Below, piece by piece: positions 7,214 to 14,067 of a stretch of 15,046 nucleotides of DNA; within the stretch, counting starts at the first letter, position 1, and each line of letters starts with the position of its first letter. The position numbers were made by a program, and so were the translations under genes. The notes under the pieces were generated by a model that saw nothing but the letters and a program-made list of their open reading frames with translations, had not been told where the DNA came from and did not search any database. The stretch is from Methanoregulaceae archaeon (lineage in GTDB: Archaea; Halobacteriota; Methanomicrobia; Methanomicrobiales; Methanospirillaceae), in NCBI GenBank assembly GCA_019695435.1, contig JACTVF010000025.1, forward strand, positions 1 to 15,046. The letters run 5' to 3'.

Positions 7214-7321
7214 TTATTCCTTCTTCTCCGGCTTCACCCCATCCACCGGAGCCACCGGTTCCTTCCTCTTCGGCCCCGCCACCGTCACCTTAATCACGCC
7301 GCCCCGGGCCGTGAGGGCTAC
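7214..7321 (-). pseudogene. detached 3' end of the ferredoxin-like gene (shifted frame)
   Basis: The frame one base off the ferredoxin-like ORF continues as VALTARGGVIKVTV and ends ...GVKPEKKE, TAA at 7216-7214. Codons are strongly G/C-ending like the hydrogenase genes, and the Lys/Glu/Pro-rich end is a plausible C-terminal tail. Restoring one base after the CGG codon near 7321 (for example CGG-G-TA) would join it to the upstream part and give about 99 residues. It could be a real mutation or a sequencing error in a G-run. Confidence 0.55.
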
Positions 7322-7512
7322 CGGTACTGCGTGTCCATCGTGAGGCACTTTGTCGGGCAGACCCCGGCACAGCAGGCGCAGACGATGCAGCGCAGCCGGT
7401 CGATCTGCCGGATCTTCTCCTTCGTCTCCACGCAGATGGCCTGCGTCGGGCACGTGCGCTGGCAGGACCGGCAGGTGATAAGATTGCCTGTCTGATGGTG
7501 AGAAGAGATCAC
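7318..7512 (-). CDS. 2x[4Fe-4S] ferredoxin-like protein, 3' frameshifted
   Basis: 64 aa from a GTG at 7512 that overlaps the toxin stop codon as GTGA; an in-frame TGA lies two codons upstream, so the start is fixed. The second cluster motif is complete: C43-x2-C46-x2-C49-x3-C53-P. The first cluster shows only C14-x2-C17-x3-C21-P. The expected first cysteine (position 11) is Leu, so that cluster is either ligated atypically (C27 and C57 are extra candidates) or lost. The frame ends at TAG (7320-7318) right after DTQYR, while a good coding tail continues in the neighbouring frame. The product is probably an electron carrier or extra subunit working with the hydrogenase, since it lies at the end of that cluster and has the same codon style. 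Whether it is still functional is unclear. Confidence 0.7.
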   Translation of the reverse strand: MISSHHQTGNLITCRSCQRTCPTQAICVETKEKIRQIDRLRCIVCACCAGVCPTKCLTMDTQYR

Positions 7513-7763
7513 CGATCATATACTTTCTTTCTCGGTCCCACTTTCAGAACAGAAATCAGCAATTGTGTATCATCAATTTCAAGGATGGCGCGATAGGCCC
7601 CGACACGCTGGTGATACCAGGGATATCCCTCACATCGTTCTGCTGTGCGGTGAGGATCTTCCGATAACGATTCAATTTTATCAACAATTCGTTTTGTGAT
7701 TGAGGGAGGTAACTTCTCCAAATCTTTGCGGGAACGATCTGTCCAGAAAAAAGAATAACTCAT
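7509..7763 (-). CDS. relE: RelE/ParE-family toxin
   Basis: 84-aa protein of the RelE superfamily. Members of the RelE branch are ribosome-dependent mRNA endonucleases, while the ParE branch targets gyrase. Family features are the N-terminal FFWTDRSRKDLEKLP, the central YHQRVGAYRAILEID (R53, Y58, R59) and the C-terminal VGPRKKVYDR (R78, K79, K80, Y82). These basic and aromatic residues are the RelE-type active-site set. Full length for the family. The ATG overlaps the antitoxin stop as ATGA, the standard antitoxin-then-toxin order. Its own stop overlaps the ferredoxin-like GTG. It sits inside what seems to have been the tail of the hydrogenase operon, so it is probably an inserted addiction module. 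RelE is preferred to ParE on the C-terminal basic motif, with moderate certainty. Confidence 0.85.
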   Translation of the reverse strand: MSYSFFWTDRSRKDLEKLPPSITKRIVDKIESLSEDPHRTAERCEGYPWYHQRVGAYRAILEIDDTQLLISVLKVGPRKKVYDR

Positions 7764-7909
7764 TTAATCCCAAGTTTGGCACGTACTTCTTTGGTAGTGT
7801 AGACACGCCCCTGGCGGATATCTTCCTGGGCCTCGGCAATGTCCTTTAAATCCTGCTCATCCAGGAAGGCATCCGGGTTTTTGCATTTCCGCTTGACAAG
7901 CTCAGGCAT
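7760..7909 (-). CDS. RelB-like antitoxin of the toxin-antitoxin pair
   Basis: 49 aa from the ATG at 7909. A TTG at 7942 would add 11 residues, but the ATG is preferred; a GGGGAT stretch upstream is only a weak ribosome site. The protein is small, charged and helical (DEQDLKDIAEAQEDIRQG) and ends in GRVYTTKEVRAKLGIK. That tail resembles short antitoxins paired with RelE in archaea. The antitoxin should bind and neutralise the adjacent toxin and, with it, repress the shared promoter. The stop TGA overlaps the toxin ATG. No clear DNA-binding fold can be seen from sequence alone. The call rests largely on position beside the recognisable toxin. Confidence 0.75.
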   Translation of the reverse strand: MPELVKRKCKNPDAFLDEQDLKDIAEAQEDIRQGRVYTTKEVRAKLGIK

Positions 7910-8001
7910 GATACAATAACTATCCCCGGGTGAGATTATCAAACCTGCGATTGATGTGGTTATCAGAAGAGAACGGATTAAAATTACGTGAGAGAAGTCT
8001 T

Positions 8002-8016
8002 CATCAAATAGTTTGA
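8002..8016. promoter_or_regulatory. palindrome in the toxin-antitoxin promoter region
   Basis: ATCAAATAGTTTGAT is an inverted repeat (ATCAAA/TTTGAT around three bases) in the 118-base gap before the antitoxin. AT-rich TATA candidates flank it: TTTTAAAT near 8023-8016, and TAATTTTAAT near 7987-7978 on the minus strand. It is a reasonable operator for the antitoxin-toxin complex. It could also help terminate the upstream operon, since it lies just past the T8 run. Confidence 0.4.
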
Positions 8017-8019
8017 TTT

Positions 8020-8027
8020 AAAAAAAA
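8020..8027 (-). terminator. T8 terminator of the hydrogenase operon
   Basis: Eight T residues on the minus strand follow directly after the TAA at 8030-8028. This is a typical archaeal T-run terminator. It suggests that the hydrogenase transcript ends here and that the toxin-antitoxin pair has its own promoter. Confidence 0.55.
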
Positions 8028-8111
8028 TTACTCCTCTCCCTTCTTCTCAGCCGCAGCCGGTGCCGGCCGACGTTCGCGCCGGAAATGCCGATCTGTCAGA
8101 TGCCTGCTCAC
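8028..8111 (-). pseudogene. 27-codon remnant ORF at the operon end
   Basis: A GTG at 8111 overlaps the endopeptidase stop as GTGA, the same coupling used elsewhere in this operon. The frame runs 27 codons (VSRHLTDRHFRRERRP ... AEKKGEE) to a TAA followed at once by a T8 run. The end resembles that of the ferredoxin-like tail 0.8 kb downstream (...KPEKKE, TAA, T-rich), and both share the bases GAGAAGAAGG just before the stop. I read it as an internally deleted copy of the last operon gene, perhaps the ferredoxin. It may instead be a genuine tiny protein. Evidence for the deletion is suggestive, not proof. Confidence 0.4.
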
Positions 8112-8617
8112 AATAACGAGCGTTCCCGGAGGACATCTAACAATACCTGCAGGTTCTGGTTCAGGAATTCCAGGTCTTCACCTGACAGGTCTTTCTCCGG
8201 ATGTGTGTTCTCCGGCTGGATCCCGAGCAGCGTAACCTCCGTCCCGATCTCCCGTTCAACATAGTCCATGACAACCGAAAGCGGGAGGGCATGCGTCGAA
8301 AAGAGACTTGCCTGGATATGCTCAGGGTCGATGACCGCGATCGTGCCGGGCCGTACTCCCATATCGGCTGCGTCGAGGAAAAGGGTGTGGTCCGGCCGGA
8401 ACCTGCGGAGGGGGCCGGTGATACTCTCCGGGACCGTACCGGCAAAGAATACGCCGACATCCGATAAGTGCACCTGATCAATCTTTTTCGCCGCATCCAT
8501 GCCAAGCCGGTCAAAGGGCTGGAGCTCGTCGCCGATACCAACGACCGCAATCCGGCGGGCATCCTTAACCCTGAGCCGCAGGGATGCCCCGGGATCCTCG
8601 CCGGAAAACGGGTTCAC
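8108..8617 (-). CDS. hycI: [NiFe]-hydrogenase maturation endopeptidase (HycI/HybD family, M52)
   Basis: 169 aa from a GTG at 8617 that overlaps the preceding stop as GTGA. The enzyme cleaves the C-terminal tail off the hydrogenase large subunit after Ni insertion. It shows the family N-terminal core VVGIGDELQPFDRLG; its Asp in PFDRLG (about residue 35) aligns with the metal-binding acid of HycI. The second ligand is in LFLDAADMG and the third is the His of STHALPLS, so all three Ni-sensing ligands appear present. The usual GxGNxxxGDDGxG signature is altered (Asp for Asn, PF for GD), which is within family variation. Its substrate should be the large subunit encoded four genes upstream, which still carries a 33-residue tail. 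A downstream remnant ORF starts at its stop codon. Confidence 0.93.
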   Translation of the reverse strand: MNPFSGEDPGASLRLRVKDARRIAVVGIGDELQPFDRLGMDAAKKIDQVHLSDVGVFFAGTVPESITGPLRRFRPDHTLFLDAADMGVRPGTIAVIDPEHIQASLFSTHALPLSVVMDYVEREIGTEVTLLGIQPENTHPEKDLSGEDLEFLNQNLQVLLDVLRERSLL

Positions 8618-8973
8618 GTAACCACGATCTCCCCGTCAGTACCTGAACTCGAGAGCTCATTTTTCAGGAATATCGCTCCGGTCGGGCAGTGCCGCTCGCA
8701 GAGGCCGCAGCGGATGCACTTGTACAGTTTTACCTGCGGCCGTTTCTTCCGGGTAAGGGTCTTCCCGTTGAACTCGACCTCACGCGGGCCGTCGATCATG
8801 GTGATGGCCCGGGCCGGGCAGACAAGGGAGCACTTCGAACACCCGATGCATTTCTCATCGGTAATGGCAACCCTCCCGCGGAATGCTCCCGGGATCGGGA
8901 CTTTTTCCTTCGGATAGAGGATCGTGATCGGCCGTGACAGGAGGTTTTCAAACATCTCCCCCAGGACACTCAT
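8614..8973 (-). CDS. mbhN: hydrogenase 2x[4Fe-4S] subunit (NuoI/MbhN-like)
   Basis: 119-aa cytoplasmic-face subunit that carries electrons between ferredoxin and the proximal cluster of the small subunit. Two complete cluster motifs are present: C42-x2-C45-x2-C48-x3-C52-P and C86-x2-C89-x2-C92-x3-C96-P. The N-terminus (FENLLSRPITILYPKE) matches the amphipathic entry region of NuoI/EchF/MbhN proteins. The ATG at 8973 overlaps the membrane-subunit stop as ATGA, and its own TGA overlaps the endopeptidase GTG. Position directly after the NuoH-like gene is that of mbhN. It is intact, in contrast to the second ferredoxin-like gene near 7.4 kb. Confidence 0.95.
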   Translation of the reverse strand: MSVLGEMFENLLSRPITILYPKEKVPIPGAFRGRVAITDEKCIGCSKCSLVCPARAITMIDGPREVEFNGKTLTRKKRPQVKLYKCIRCGLCERHCPTGAIFLKNELSSSGTDGEIVVT

Positions 8974-9944
8974 GCATACACCCGGAGATAATTCATGACG
9001 AGGACGATCCCGACCTGCAGGATGGAGGCGCTGGCGATATATTTCCAGCCGATATCGTTCAGCTGGTCGATCCGGATACGGCCGGTTGCCACTTTTATCG
9101 ATGACAGGATCAGGAGCACGGCAAGGGTCTTTACAAGAAACACGAAAAAGCCGATGACCACTTCAAGCCAGGCCGGTGTGACCGCCCACGGGATCAGGGG
9201 GCCGCCCAAAAAGACGGCCGCAACAAGTGCGCTCCCGACGACAAACGACACATCGATCGTCAGGTCCATGATGGCGAGCCTGCGCCCGGTCAGTTCTGTC
9301 CAGGGCCCGGCAACAATCTCGGTCTCCGCCTCGGGGATATCGAACGGTGTCCTCTCCAGTTTTGCCTGGAGCCCGATCAAGGCAATAATAAACCCGATCG
9401 GCTGGAGGAAGACAAACCACATGTTTTTCTGCTGCCAGGTAACGATCTCCGAGATTGACCAGGTGCCTGCCATCAGGGCCGGGGTCAGGAGCGCAAGGAA
9501 GAACGGTACCTCGTAAATAAAGAGCTGGGTGACTGAACGGATCCCCCCGATGGCAGAGAAGATGTTCCGGGAGAGCCAGCCTAAGAGGAAGAGCACGATG
9601 GTCGGGAGCGACATGAGATAGAGGACGACCACGAGGTCGCCCTGGAATGCGAGGGGGCTGTTCCCGACGATGGGGATGTAGAGATATGCGGTCATGACCG
9701 CGGCAAGGGCAACAAGGGGTGCTGCATCGAATATCACCCTGTCCACACCGGCCGGATCGATGACCTCCTTCCCCAGCATCTTGATGAAATCCGCAAACGG
9801 CTGGAAAAACGGCGGGCCTACCCGCTGCTGCATCCTGGCCGCGATCTTGCGATCCAGGAACGCAAGGAACAGGGCATACAGAAAAAGGAAGAAAAAGCCC
9901 GGGAAGATGAAAATATAGATTACTCCGGACATGGGATCAGTCAT
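8970..9944 (-). CDS. mbhM: hydrogenase membrane anchor subunit (NuoH/MbhM-like)
   Basis: 324 aa from the ATG at 9944, which overlaps the large-subunit stop as ATGA. A longer ORF starts at 9983 inside the large-subunit gene but is less likely. It is a polytopic membrane protein of about eight helices that docks the hydrogenase arm onto the ion-pumping arm. Hallmarks are QQRVGPPFFQPFADFIKMLGKE (39-60, first loop) and the conserved acidic loop ERTPFDIPEAETEIVAG (197-213) with E197, E205, E207 and E209. E145 in IYEVP is also conserved in this family. These residues line the link between cluster chemistry and proton/sodium movement in complex I relatives. Length is normal. Confidence 0.95.
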   Translation of the reverse strand: MTDPMSGVIYIFIFPGFFFLFLYALFLAFLDRKIAARMQQRVGPPFFQPFADFIKMLGKEVIDPAGVDRVIFDAAPLVALAAVMTAYLYIPIVGNSPLAFQGDLVVVLYLMSLPTIVLFLLGWLSRNIFSAIGGIRSVTQLFIYEVPFFLALLTPALMAGTWSISEIVTWQQKNMWFVFLQPIGFIIALIGLQAKLERTPFDIPEAETEIVAGPWTELTGRRLAIMDLTIDVSFVVGSALVAAVFLGGPLIPWAVTPAWLEVVIGFFVFLVKTLAVLLILSSIKVATGRIRIDQLNDIGWKYIASASILQVGIVLVMNYLRVYA

Positions 9945-11122
9945 GGTCGCTCCTGCCCCTGATCGCGGGAACGGTTGCGCCATATCAACTCATCAAGGCT
10001 CATTACTCCTGTTTTTTTATTCTGGTTGTCCAGAAGCGTGATCCTTGATGTGCATGACAGGCATGGATCGATTGCGGCAACAATCACGGGTAAGTCAGCA
10101 AGGTTCTGGTTGACGAGGCACATGGCAACCGAGGTCCAGTTCGCCAGGGTCGGCGTGCGGATATCGACACGTTCCACCTTGTCAGTCCCGTTTGTCCGGA
10201 TAAAGTGCACCAGCTCTCCCCGCGGCGCTTCGTACCGGGAGAGAATTTCCCCGGTGGGTGCATTCCTTGGCGCGGTGACACGGATTGGTCCTTCCGGGAG
10301 ATTTTCAAGGCAGTAGCGGACAATCCTGATGCTCTCCCAGAGTTCCCCGATGCGGACACGCGTCCTGCCATAGACGTCCCCGTTTGTATCGGTCACCACG
10401 TTCCAGGGCACGTCTGCATAGGCAAGGTACGGGTCATCCTTCCGGATATCATAGTCCACACCGCTTGCGCGTGCCGTCGGCCCGACGGTCCCGTACCTGA
10501 GAGCCTCCTCTTTTGAGAGCTTGCCGACACCCCGGAAACGGATGAGCATGGTCTCCTCTTTGTTCACCATGTCCACGTATTTTTTTATCCGTTCTTCGAG
10601 ATTTGGCAGTCGCTCCAGGGCGGCAGTCACCTGCGCAGGCGTCAGGTCACGGCGGACGCCCCCGACTTCGTTCATACCATAGTGGACGCGGTTCCCGCTC
10701 ATCTCCTCGACCGTATCCTGGATCGCTTCGCGGTCGCGCCATGTCCACATGAAGAGGGTATTGAACCCGATAACATGTGCAGCCACTCCCAGCCAGAGAA
10801 GGTGGCTGTGCATCCGCTCCAGCTCGGCGATGATCGTACGGATGTACTGGGCACGCGGTGGGATCTCGAGCTGCATGATCTCCTCGATTCCCTTGGCAAA
10901 TGCCGTTGAGTGGGCGTGGGAACAGATCCCGCAGACCCGCTCCATGAGGGGGAGGACCCGGATAAAGTCGCGCTGTTCCGCCGCCTTCTCAACTCCCCGG
11001 TGATTATACGAAAGGTCAAGTTCGAGGCGGACAATCTTTTCACCGTCGACAACAACCTTGAAATTCACCGGTTCCTTGAGGGCGGGATGATGCGGGCCGA
11101 TGGAGACAACAACTTCGGGCAT
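9941..11122 (-). CDS. mbhL: group 4 [NiFe] hydrogenase large subunit (MbhL-like)
   Basis: 393-aa catalytic subunit with the Ni-Fe site. Both ligand motifs are intact: RVCGICSHAH (63-71; C64, C67) and DPCLSCTSR (352-360; C354, C357). This is therefore a genuine H2-reacting enzyme rather than an Mbx/Mbs- or NuoD-type subunit, in which these cysteines are lost. The 33 residues after R360 form the C-terminal tail removed by the maturation endopeptidase; cleavage after the Arg matches HycE-type subunits. The N-terminus (IGPHHPALKEPVNF, then YNHRGVEKAAE) is the NuoD/MbhL signature. The ATG at 11122 lies two bases after the NuoC-like stop. The complex should oxidise H2 to reduce ferredoxin, or the reverse, tied to an ion gradient. 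In hydrogenotrophic methanogens it is expected to serve CO2 reduction and biosynthesis. Confidence 0.97.
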   Translation of the reverse strand: MPEVVVSIGPHHPALKEPVNFKVVVDGEKIVRLELDLSYNHRGVEKAAEQRDFIRVLPLMERVCGICSHAHSTAFAKGIEEIMQLEIPPRAQYIRTIIAELERMHSHLLWLGVAAHVIGFNTLFMWTWRDREAIQDTVEEMSGNRVHYGMNEVGGVRRDLTPAQVTAALERLPNLEERIKKYVDMVNKEETMLIRFRGVGKLSKEEALRYGTVGPTARASGVDYDIRKDDPYLAYADVPWNVVTDTNGDVYGRTRVRIGELWESIRIVRYCLENLPEGPIRVTAPRNAPTGEILSRYEAPRGELVHFIRTNGTDKVERVDIRTPTLANWTSVAMCLVNQNLADLPVIVAAIDPCLSCTSRITLLDNQNKKTGVMSLDELIWRNRSRDQGQERP

Positions 11123-11124
11123 TT

Positions 11125-11604
11125 CTAGGTCCTCTCCACTTTTATGCCCCCGTAGAAGGTATCCGGGCCGGGCTTCCAGTCCTTCCGCAGGGGATATTCG
11201 TTCGCCGGCCAGTCCTCATTTAACATGATCCGGTTCAGGTTGGGGTTGCCGGTAAAGACGATGCCGAAGAGGTCGTGGATCTGCCGTTCGTAGATCGCCG
11301 CCGGGGGGAGGGTATCAGAGGTTGTCGGGATCGCCGGCTGATCCCGCGTGAGTTCAATGGCGATAGAAAGGACCATGCGGTGAGGGCCGGTCAGGTGGTA
11401 GATCAGTTCAAGCGTCCTCGCATTATCCACAGCACTGATGGTGATCAGGCGGTCGCACCCGAACAGGGCCTGGACTATTTTTATCGTGTCATGGACCTTG
11501 TCCGGTGTCGTTGTTATCCTGATACGGTTTTTCCGGACCAGTTCCGAATTCCCGAATTCCTTCATCTTCCCTGCGACGATATCCAGCGTCAGCGGGCCGG
11601 TCAT
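11125..11604 (-). CDS. mbhK: hydrogenase subunit, NuoC/MbhK-like (30-kDa type)
   Basis: 159-aa soluble scaffold subunit that packs against the large subunit. The signature AAIYERQIHDLFGIVFTGNPNLNRIML (about 101-127), followed by EDWPANEYPLRKDW, is the complex I 30-kDa family pattern. The N-terminal two-thirds is variable, as usual. The ATG at 11604 overlaps the small-subunit stop as ATGA. The stop is TAG, the only amber used as a normal stop by a clearly intact gene in this window, which bears on how the amber in the methyltransferase should be read. Confidence 0.95.
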   Translation of the reverse strand: MTGPLTLDIVAGKMKEFGNSELVRKNRIRITTTPDKVHDTIKIVQALFGCDRLITISAVDNARTLELIYHLTGPHRMVLSIAIELTRDQPAIPTTSDTLPPAAIYERQIHDLFGIVFTGNPNLNRIMLNEDWPANEYPLRKDWKPGPDTFYGGIKVERT

Positions 11605-12134
11605 GGTACCACCTTACAGATGTTCGTGTCTGTACCGATAACCGGGACCGCCTTTTTCTGCCGCCACTCCTTCCCGCCATGGGCCGCATCCTCGTGGAAA
11701 AGGTTCAGGCATGTCACCACGCCATTGATGATCTCGTCCGGACGCGGGGGGCATCCGGCGACATAGACATCCACCGGGATGACACAGTCGACACAGTCCA
11801 TGACATGGTACAATCCATAGAAAGCCCCCCCTCCGGCACCGCAGGCACCCATGGCGATCACATATTTCGGCTCGGGTATCTGTTCCCACACCCGGCGGAG
11901 ACGGGACGCCTGTTTGAGCGTGACCGGGCCGGTGACTATCAGGATATCCGCATGCCGGGGCGAGCCCTTGACAAGGATCCCGAAACGCTCGATATCAAAC
12001 CGGGGCATCAGGCACGCGATGATCTCGATATCACAGGCATTGCAGGCACCGCTGTTGAAGATCGTAATCCAGGGTGATTTCATCCGCGCCCAGTTCACGA
12101 GACGCTGGCTCAGGTCGGCTGCCGGGACTGCCAT
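11601..12134 (-). CDS. mbhJ: [NiFe] hydrogenase small subunit (NuoB/MbhJ-like)
   Basis: 177 aa. It holds the proximal [4Fe-4S] cluster that passes electrons to or from the Ni-Fe site. The four ligands are in place: C31 and C34 (GACNACDIE), C98 (GACGAGG) and C128 (GCPPRPDE). The CxxC spacing is that of hydrogenase small subunits, not the CC pair of NuoB. The ATG at 12134 is fixed by a perfect Shine-Dalgarno, GGAGGTGAT (12151-12143), eight bases upstream. This is the strongest ribosome site I see in the operon, so this gene probably starts translation of the catalytic block J-K-L-M-N independently of the membrane genes before it. Length is a little over the family norm because of a short C-terminal extension. 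Confidence 0.96.
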   Translation of the reverse strand: MAVPAADLSQRLVNWARMKSPWITIFNSGACNACDIEIIACLMPRFDIERFGILVKGSPRHADILIVTGPVTLKQASRLRRVWEQIPEPKYVIAMGACGAGGGAFYGLYHVMDCVDCVIPVDVYVAGCPPRPDEIINGVVTCLNLFHEDAAHGGKEWRQKKAVPVIGTDTNICKVVP

Positions 12135-12136
12135 GG

Positions 12137-12268
12137 TTAATCATCACCTCCGTGGGAAAATATAAACCCATGGATCAGGACACTTCCATAGGCATTGTGC
12201 AGGAAACCACGAACGTCCTGTGGCTGCCCGTTCGGGACACCGGTATACACACAAATGCATGTTCTCAT
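12137..12268 (-). CDS. possible small protein (43 aa) between the MbhI-like and MbhJ-like genes
   Basis: An ORF of 43 codons fills the gap exactly. Its ATG (12268-12266) overlaps the TGA of the upstream membrane gene as ATGA, and its TAA lies two bases before the small-subunit ATG. The product begins MRTCICVYTG and ends IFSHGGDD, with two cysteines near the start. I do not recognise it. Third-position GC is about half, clearly lower than in its neighbours, so it may be only a leader carrying the strong ribosome site of the next gene. The coupling geometry is the main argument for it. Confidence 0.3.
   Translation of the reverse strand: MRTCICVYTGVPNGQPQDVRGFLHNAYGSVLIHGFIFSHGGDD
12143..12151 (-). 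promoter_or_regulatory. strong Shine-Dalgarno of the small-subunit gene
   Basis: GGAGGTGAT, fully complementary to the 16S rRNA tail, lies eight bases before the ATG at 12134. Most other cluster junctions rely on stop/start overlap, so this site marks an independent translation start for the catalytic subunits. Confidence 0.7.
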
Positions 12269-12594
12269 TGCTCCCACCTCAGGACCGTTACCGCAACCGC
12301 CATGATGACCAGGTACCCGAGGGGCCCCCAGAGGGGTGCATCGGGGGGGGAGGTTGCAAGAACGAGTGCTGCCACGTGCACGACCGTGAAGAACAGGGCC
12401 ACGTAGAAGAACTGGTACCCGGGCTGCCAGACCTGCGCCACCGCAACCTCGCCGCCAACGTAGGGCATGGTCTTGTTGACGGACGGTATAGATGCCGGTG
12501 CAACCGTGCGGGACCACCAGTAAATCAGGCACCCGATCACAAGAGCATCCGCCATGATGGTGATCGGCGATGCCATGAGATCCCACAGCAGCAT
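12265..12594 (-). CDS. small membrane subunit of the hydrogenase (MbhI/NuoA-like)
   Basis: 109-aa hydrophobic protein with about three membrane segments (about 10-28, 62-80, 90-105). The loop NKTMPYVGGEVAVAQVWQPG (40-59) recalls the PYxxG loop of NuoA-type subunits, and the gene position directly before the NuoB-like gene is that of mbhI. Such a subunit would connect the antiporter-like arm to the NuoH-like anchor. Assignment rests on size, topology and place more than on strong similarity. The ATG at 12594 immediately follows the TGA of the preceding gene. Its own TGA overlaps the ATG of the small 43-codon ORF. Confidence 0.75.
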   Translation of the reverse strand: MLLWDLMASPITIMADALVIGCLIYWWSRTVAPASIPSVNKTMPYVGGEVAVAQVWQPGYQFFYVALFFTVVHVAALVLATSPPDAPLWGPLGYLVIMAVAVTVLRWEQ

Positions 12595-14067
12595 TCATGC
12601 CACCCCCCACGTGAAAATCTGCGCGGCTGCATGCGAAATCCAGCTATAGAACGGTTCGGGAAAGATCCCGAGATAGAGCGTGGCTATCGCCAGCACCACC
12701 ACGGCTGAAAGGACACTCAGGGGGATCCCCGGTCTGGCTGCTGCCGGCTGGCCCGTCTGGTCTGTTTTACCCCCGGGAAACATGAGGATTGACAGGATCG
12801 GGACGTAGTACCCGAGCGAGATGCCGGTGTTGAGTTCGAGGATCAGGCCAAGTACGATCCCTCCCCACATGAAGGTGGCGATACCTGACTGGATAACCAG
12901 CAGCTTGCCCAAAAAGCCGCAGGTGAAGGGCTGCCCGATCAGCCCGAGGATGATCACGGTAAAGGAAATACCGAGAAGGGGGTTTTTGGCACCCAGCCCC
13001 TTCATCTGTGCCGTCTCAGAAGACCCGGCACGTTCCGTGAATGCATCGGCAGCGATGAAGGCGCCGCTTTTCATGACACCATAGGCGACGGCATAGAAAA
13101 GACCGGCGGCAAATCCGAACGGCAGGCTGTACAATAAACCGATGCCAAACCCCAACAGGATGTATCCCATCTGGGCGACACTGGAATAGGCGAGGACGCG
13201 GCGAAGATCCCGCTGGTTGAGCGCGAGGAGATTTCCCGCGGTCATCGTGATGACCGCAAAGAATGTCACGACAATCCCTATGGTCCGGGGAACAGAGACA
13301 CTGCCTGGCAGGGCGGAGAGCGAGAGGAACAATGCGATCAGTACCCCGATCTTCGTTGCCCCGGTCATGATCGCGGTAACACCCGCGGGGGCCCGGCTGT
13401 ATGCATCCGGAAGCCACGTGTGCAGAGGAAAGATCGCAAGTTTCACGCCGTACCCGATCAGGATAAGGAGAGCCGCAAATACGATGAGCACCTGGTCCCC
13501 GCCAGCAAGGGCACGGGGCAGTTCTGACAGGCTTAAGGTATGCCCTTCGGCATACAGGATGGCCACACCGAGGAGGGCGGTGATGGTCCCTGCCACTCCC
13601 TGAATGAGGTACTTCATGGCGGAAGAGAGTGCCGCCGGGTCTTCCTTGTACCGGTAGGCGCATAGTGCATACGCCGGGATTGCCGAAAGCTCGACCGTGA
13701 CAAAAATGGTAAAGAGATCGCCCGAGAACCCGATTGCCACCGCACCGGCAAGTGAAAGGAGAAAGAGCGGGTAATACAGGTGGACCGGTCCTTTGGGATC
13801 GAGATTTCCCTGGGATGCCAGCGCTGCAACGGCGCCAACACCGGTGATAAGAAGCCCGCCCGTAAGGCCGACAAAAGGCATGGTGCCGGGTGACGACCCT
13901 GTTATCACCGAGAGGAGGAGACAGAACGCCGCAAGGAGCCACAGTGCCGTAAGCGCCCCGGTCCAGCGGCGAAGTCTGACGGGAAGGATTTTCGCGATAA
14001 TGTATACTGCCACACCGCCTATCGCGACAAAGAGGGGGACGGAAACCGCAATGCCGGCTGGCGTCAC
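12595..14067 (-). CDS. MrpD/NuoN-like antiporter subunit of the hydrogenase
   Basis: 490 aa from a GTG at 14067 that overlaps the stop of the previous gene as GTGA. A longer frame to 14220 is shadow of that gene and lacks membrane character. Polytopic, about 14 helices, full length. Ion-path residues of complex I/Mrp antiporters are present: E126 in FVTVELSAIPAYAL (TM5), K209 in GYGVKLAIFPLHTWLPDAYSRAP (TM7), K239 (ATKIG), K333 (GVMKSG) and K388 (GFLGKLL, TM12). The HTWLPDAYSRAP loop and NQRDLRRVLAYSSVAQMGYI are family signatures. It would move H+ or Na+ in step with hydrogenase turnover. Sequence does not tell which ion. Confidence 0.92.
   Translation of the reverse strand: MTPAGIAVSVPLFVAIGGVAVYIIAKILPVRLRRWTGALTALWLLAAFCLLLSVITGSSPGTMPFVGLTGGLLITGVGAVAALASQGNLDPKGPVHLYYPLFLLSLAGAVAIGFSGDLFTIFVTVELSAIPAYALCAYRYKEDPAALSSAMKYLIQGVAGTITALLGVAILYAEGHTLSLSELPRALAGGDQVLIVFAALLILIGYGVKLAIFPLHTWLPDAYSRAPAGVTAIMTGATKIGVLIALFLSLSALPGSVSVPRTIGIVVTFFAVITMTAGNLLALNQRDLRRVLAYSSVAQMGYILLGFGIGLLYSLPFGFAAGLFYAVAYGVMKSGAFIAADAFTERAGSSETAQMKGLGAKNPLLGISFTVIILGLIGQPFTCGFLGKLLVIQSGIATFMWGGIVLGLILELNTGISLGYYVPILSILMFPGGKTDQTGQPAAARPGIPLSVLSAVVVLAIATLYLGIFPEPFYSWISHAAAQIFTWGVA

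Noticed and set aside
11275..11766. 163-codon plus-strand ORF opposite the NuoC-like gene and part of the small-subunit gene
   Set aside because: Antisense shadow of two well-identified hydrogenase genes; long antisense frames are expected in GC-rich coding DNA.
13016..13942. 308-codon ORF in another minus-strand frame inside the NuoN-like gene
   Set aside because: Overlaps a clear antiporter subunit with conserved ion-path residues; the product is Arg/Cys-rich without membrane pattern, typical of an out-of-frame reading.
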